Source: Lentisphaerota bacterium
GTDB taxonomy: Bacteria > Verrucomicrobiota > Lentisphaeria > Oligosphaerales > JAFGRS01
Reading direction: 5' to 3'
NCBI GenBank assembly: GCA_012514865.1
Contig: JAAYZO010000465.1
Span: 1 to 7,816, forward strand
DNA: 7,816 bases
The notes under the pieces are model-generated. The model saw only the letters and a program-made list of their open reading frames with translations. It was not told the DNA's origin and ran no database searches. Both the position numbers and the translations under genes were made by a program. Position 1 is the first letter of the stretch. Every line of letters starts with the position of its first letter. This document shows positions 4,890-7,816 of this stretch, piece by piece.

Positions 4890-6896
4890 TCAGGTCAGCC
4901 GCAGGACGGCATACGGGCATTGCTCCGGCAGCGTGACGGTGACACGGTCGGCCTGGCGGGTGACCGCGGGGTCGCGTCCGGGTGTCAGGGGTGAGAAGGC
5001 CTGGACATGGCCGCCGGCAACCAGGCTGATGCTGTCGTCGGTACCGATCGGGTCCGCTCGAATGATGAGATTGACGCGCGAGCGGTGGTAGCGCATGGCG
5101 TCGAGTTCCTGATCGATCTGCGTATCGAACTCCGCGGCGAGGCAGTGGACGGTCAGCGCGCCGTCCGGCATGCGGTGGACCAGCGTCAGGAAGCCCTTGG
5201 CGGAGGTGATGGCGACCGGCAGGGCCACCGCATGCTGGCGGACCTTGACCAGCAGGTCGCCGGCGAAGGCCTCGGAGTCCTGGATGCGGCACGGGTTCCA
5301 GAGCACCCCGGTGGGCAGGGTCTGCCACGCCGGCTGGCCGGGGAAGGCAGGGAAAGGCGTCTTCATCCACTCGTCCGAGGTGAAGAAGGAATCGGGTACC
5401 GTGATGCGGTCGCCCCATGGCCTGCCGAGGGCGAAGGGCCCGGTCGCCAGGACGACACCGCCAGCGCGGATGAACGCCTGCAGGGCGTCCTGTTCCGCGG
5501 CGGTCAGCCTCAGAGCCGAGGGCAGGATCAGGAGCGGGCAGCGGGCGGGCGTGCTCGGCATCTGCGTTTCCACGACCGGCGTGATGCCGTTGCTGAAGAG
5601 CAGGGAGAGGGTGTCGGTGAAATCGCGGGTGACGCCGTTGAACAGGCTGCCGAAGGCGGTGTGGTTCCGGGTCTCGTAGGGGAAGAGCACGGCGACCTGA
5701 GCCGCGGGGTGGCCATTGAAGAGCTCCGGGTGGCTCTTCTCGAAGCCGAAAGCCGTGGTGGCCGGCGCGGCGTCATCCGGCAGCGTGGCCAGGATCCTGT
5801 CAGGCAGCCCGAGGCGTGCCTTCAGGGTCGAGAACCAGCAGGCCGCGCCGACCGTCTTGTTGACCGCCCAGACGACGCCGGCCGTCGCTTCGGTAAAGCC
5901 GTAGCCCTGTCCGACGCACTCGCTGCCCTTCTCGTCCGCCGCGCCGAGGTGATGCAGGGCTGAGATGATCCGGCTGGCGATCGACGGGCTCATGGTCTTG
6001 GGGTCGTGCCGGTAGGGCGGCGTATTGCCGCACAGTTCGAGGTGGACCAGGTTGCAGCCGGCGTTCATATCGCGGATGTCATGGGCCATCTGCGGCGCCG
6101 TGGCCGACGAGCTGTTGGAGCAGCAGCTCATCAGGGGGAAGGTCTCCGGCAGGACCGCCCGCAGGCGTGTGAAGTAGTGCGAGGCGGCCTCGAAGCGCAT
6201 GTCGATCCACTCGAGCCAGGCCGGGTTGTCCCAGTTGGCCCAGAACGTCCGGTCGGTCGCTGCCGGCAACGCCATCCCCGTGCGGCGTCGGAACTTCTCT
6301 CGACAGGCGGTGCAGCCGCAACCCGGCCAGCGCATGTACTGCGAGATGTCGTCGCTCATCAGGCCATCGATGTCGGTGTCGCGGCGCAGCTCCTGGACAT
6401 AGTCGAGATAGGCGTCGATGAACTCGTCGTTCTGGTAGCAGAACATCTCGGCGGTGTAGCCGGGGTGGAAGAGCACGGACCCGTCGCGGACATCGATTTC
6501 GCGCCAGGCGTTGAGCCTCCGACCCCGGTACTCCCAACTGGCGGCGGCACTCCAGGTCGGGGCAAAGGGCAGATGGGGGCCGGAGTGCAGCTTCACCGTC
6601 TGCATTTCGGCTCGGCTCTCGTAACGATGAATGAGGGTGGCGGAGTGGTGGTCAATCAGGCGGATCCCGCGGTCCTTGAGTTCTGCTCTGACCGTGGCCA
6701 GGTAGTCGTGCAAAACGGGGAAGATGGGCAGGAAGTCCCAGCGGAAGTGGGCGCCGAAGACACCGGCGGCATTGACATGCGCACTGGCCATGGCGTCGGC
6801 GCGCGTGCGGATCCGGTCGAGAGTATCCGGCGAGGGCCAGTCGAGGTCCTTCCAGGTGATCCACCAGCTCGCCATGCGAAGGTGTTCAGCGACCAT
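4890..6896 (-). CDS. Putative glycoside hydrolase (TIM-barrel-like domain plus GH42-type middle domain)
   Basis: A 668-residue protein. Residues about 10-390 look like the (beta/alpha)8 barrel of hypothetical glycosyl hydrolases related to GH42/GH29: HVNAAGVFGAHFRWDFLPIF (40-59), VRAELKDRGIRLIDHHS (69-85), then DIDGLMSDD (175-183), followed by C-x-C-x2-C (C193, C195, C198) and REKFRRRTG. D182/D183 and E287 (VHLELCGN) are candidate catalytic acids, by pattern only. Residues 399-490 (AQVAVLFP...ILPSALRLTAAEQDALQAFI...GGVVLATG) resemble the class I amidotransferase-like trimerisation domain of GH42 beta-galactosidases. The C-terminus looks beta-rich. No signal peptide is seen, so it is probably cytoplasmic, acting on imported oligosaccharides. 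The frame is open to 7085, but that part lies over the hairpin cluster. ATG 6896 is preferred, with GGAGG (6908-6912) 11 nt upstream; ATG 6875 or 6941 are alternatives. Substrate unknown. Confidence 0.75.
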   Translation of the reverse strand: MVAEHLRMASWWITWKDLDWPSPDTLDRIRTRADAMASAHVNAAGVFGAHFRWDFLPIFPVLHDYLATVRAELKDRGIRLIDHHSATLIHRYESRAEMQTVKLHSGPHLPFAPTWSAAASWEYRGRRLNAWREIDVRDGSVLFHPGYTAEMFCYQNDEFIDAYLDYVQELRRDTDIDGLMSDDISQYMRWPGCGCTACREKFRRRTGMALPAATDRTFWANWDNPAWLEWIDMRFEAASHYFTRLRAVLPETFPLMSCCSNSSSATAPQMAHDIRDMNAGCNLVHLELCGNTPPYRHDPKTMSPSIASRIISALHHLGAADEKGSECVGQGYGFTEATAGVVWAVNKTVGAACWFSTLKARLGLPDRILATLPDDAAPATTAFGFEKSHPELFNGHPAAQVAVLFPYETRNHTAFGSLFNGVTRDFTDTLSLLFSNGITPVVETQMPSTPARCPLLILPSALRLTAAEQDALQAFIRAGGVVLATGPFALGRPWGDRITVPDSFFTSDEWMKTPFPAFPGQPAWQTLPTGVLWNPCRIQDSEAFAGDLLVKVRQHAVALPVAITSAKGFLTLVHRMPDGALTVHCLAAEFDTQIDQELDAMRYHRSRVNLIIRADPIGTDDSISLVAGGHVQAFSPLTPGRDPAVTRQADRVTVTLPEQCPYAVLRLT

Positions 6897-6951
6897 GCCT
6901 GTCCCAGCCTCCGTACCGGTTCCGGCGGCGCGTCGTCTCATGCGCGGCGCG

Positions 6952-6998
6952 CCTGGCCTGGATGACTCGCGAAGCGCGAATGCTTCGCCCTCAATCCA
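6952..6998. repeat. Palindromic (REP-like) element, copy 2
   Basis: On the plus strand this matches the minus strand of 3171-3217 at 40 of 47 positions (33 of 38 in the core 6960-6997). The core again forms a stem, GCGAAGC/GCTTCGC region (6969-6988), with outer GGAT/ATCC arms. The two copies are thus in opposite orientation 3.7 kb apart. This copy lies 55 bp upstream of the glycosidase-like gene's start. Confidence 0.85.
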
Positions 6999-7000
6999 CG

Positions 7001-7142
7001 TGCGCCGCACGGCTGCGGCGCAAGGTTCGAGGCGCGTCGCTTCGCGCCGCTTGCTCCAAGGCTGACCAAGAGCAAGAGGCCGCAAGGCCCGCGCGTCGGA
7101 GCCCGAAGGGTGGCCCGTTCACGAGCCGCCATGCGGCGCGTG
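7001..7142. repeat. Cluster of consecutive hairpins
   Basis: Five further inverted repeats follow the palindromic element without a gene: TGCGCCGCA/TGCGGCGCA with loop CGGC (7001-7022); GGCGCG/CGCGCC with a 6-nt loop (7031-7048); TTGCTC/GAGCAA with a 13-nt loop (7051-7075); GGCC/GGCC around a GCAA tetraloop (7078-7089); and CACG-A-GCCGC/GCGGC-G-CGTG around CAT (7120-7142). With copy 2 of the palindromic element this resembles a mosaic of REP-type units, or a structured untranslated RNA between two leftward genes. No promoter for a separate RNA is evident. Confidence 0.65.
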
Positions 7143-7153
7143 AAGAGGTCGGG

Positions 7154-7816
7154 TCAGAGCTTGCCGAGGCGCTTCAGCACCTGCAGGATATCCTCGTCGC
7201 TGCCGCGCTGCTTGGCGGCGCGCTTGGCCTCTTTCTCGAGGCTGACATCGAGGCGCGGCAGATCCACGTACTGCTCGAGGGATTTGCGGACCTTGACCTG
7301 GGCATGCTGCTCGTTGCGCTTGTTGAAGTCGTCCAGGAGCTCGGCCGGCTTGCGCGAGTAGAGCAGTCCGACCGTGATGAAGGGCGCCTCCAGCTCGGGA
7401 TTCTCCACGACGCTGTAGATCGGCGCTACGTTCAGGTCGTTGAAGTACTGCAGGACGTCGTAGAACACCGTCGGGTCACCGCCGGACGGCACCTCGATCA
7501 GGAAGAGCGCCTCGATCGGGGTCTCGGGCGGCAGCAGCAGCGCGTTGGTGTTGGCCTCGAGCTGCTTGCCGAAGGGCGCACTCGGGTCGTAGTCGAAGTA
7601 GGTGAAGTGGTTGAAGTACGGCCGCGCCATGAAGAGACTGAAGTCCTCCGGGTCGATATGACCGTCCAGCAGGCGCAGGGTGTCGTTCTTGTCGGGGATG
7701 GCCAGGAAGACCTTGAGCGACTCGACCATCTGGGCGTTGAAGGCCTCCTCGGAGAGCCTCGACTCGAACTTCACGCGGTTGCTGAAGAGGAAGATGTTGC
7801 CGGTGTTGCCGCTGTC
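7154..7816 (-). CDS. Protein of unknown function, N-terminus beyond window
   Basis: The C-terminal 220 residues of a larger protein, in a frame open to the right edge. A GTG at 7774 is in frame, but the 14 codons before it (DSGNTGNIFLFSNR) also look like protein, so the true start is outside. I do not recognise a family. Numbering from the first visible residue: an aromatic stretch at 59-78 (FSLFMARPYFNHFTYFDYDP), a hydrophobic mixed alpha/beta region (92-153, including IEALFLIEVP and FITVGLLYS), and a highly charged Lys/Glu/Arg-rich C-terminus (about 160-220) likely to be helical. There is no obvious membrane segment. Codon use is like its neighbours. The gene points the same way as the glycosidase-like gene but is separated from it by 257 bp of hairpin-rich DNA, so they may not be one operon. 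Confidence 0.75.
   Translation of the reverse strand, partial: DSGNTGNIFLFSNRVKFESRLSEEAFNAQMVESLKVFLAIPDKNDTLRLLDGHIDPEDFSLFMARPYFNHFTYFDYDPSAPFGKQLEANTNALLLPPETPIEALFLIEVPSGGDPTVFYDVLQYFNDLNVAPIYSVVENPELEAPFITVGLLYSRKPAELLDDFNKRNEQHAQVKVRKSLEQYVDLPRLDVSLEKEAKRAAKQRGSDEDILQVLKRLGKL

Noticed and set aside
1456..4936. Overlapping long frames on both strands over the plus-strand genes
   Set aside because: Each duplicates the span of a gene with clear family motifs, and the alternatives have Arg/Pro/Ala-rich translations without motifs.
5007..6965. Long plus-strand open frames (5007-5963 and 6006-6965)
   Set aside because: They are antisense to the glycosidase-like gene, low in complexity (Gly/Arg/Val/Glu-rich), and share no recognisable motif; typical shadows in high-GC DNA.
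6897..7085. Upstream extension of the glycosidase-like protein to an ATG at 7085
   Set aside because: The added 63 residues are encoded by the palindromic element and hairpin cluster and look non-protein-like; ATG 6896 has a GGAGG upstream.
1..7816. CRISPR array, insertion sequence, integrase attachment site at the tRNAs, or rRNA
   Set aside because: No regularly spaced repeats, no transposase or integrase, no partial tRNA copy flanking an island (both tRNA copies are complete), and no rRNA-like sequence were seen.

Overview
This is a GC-rich bacterial chromosomal window (roughly 70 % GC by eye, strongly G/C-ending codons). It has six protein genes, two tRNA genes and an unusual amount of palindromic intergenic DNA. 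No rRNA, phage, transposase, conjugation gene or CRISPR array is visible. Taxonomy cannot be fixed from these genes. A large non-secreted glycosidase-like protein, a lone type II secretion F-like protein and dispersed palindromes would fit a Lentisphaerota/Planctomycetota-type (PVC or neighbouring) genome, but that is a weak inference.

Layout, left to right. (1) Positions 1-706, minus strand: most of an AAC(3)-family N-acetyltransferase gene that runs off the left edge. (2) A 312-bp divergent spacer. (3) 1019-1993, plus: a short GspF/PilC-like inner-membrane protein. (4) 2086-2290, minus: two identical tRNA-Asp(GTC) genes with encoded CCA, behind a recognisable sigma70-type promoter at about 2319-2346. 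(5) 2455-3168, plus: a multi-spanning protein with the shape of cobalamin synthase CobS but without its acidic catalytic motif. (6) 3293-3733 and 3789-4742, plus: dUTPase (dut) and a CysK-type cysteine synthase with an added Cys-x2-Cys tail, probably co-transcribed. (7) 4743-4889: a convergent spacer with a hairpin and a diverged second copy of the last 37 nt of the cysteine synthase gene. (8) 4890-6896, minus: a 668-residue putative glycoside hydrolase with a TIM-barrel-like part and a GH42-type middle domain. (9) 6897-7153: a spacer packed with hairpins. (10) 7154-7816, minus: the C-terminal 220 residues of an unrecognised protein.

The genes do not form one obvious pathway. dut (dUTP removal) and the cysteine synthase are housekeeping functions. 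The AAC(3)-like enzyme, the F-like protein and the glycosidase-like protein look like independent units. The signals most worth a second look are a 47-bp palindromic repeat present twice in opposite orientation (3171-3217 and 6952-6998, 40/47 identical), the run of hairpins next to its second copy, the duplicated cysteine synthase tail, and the CobS-like protein lacking the catalytic acidic motif.
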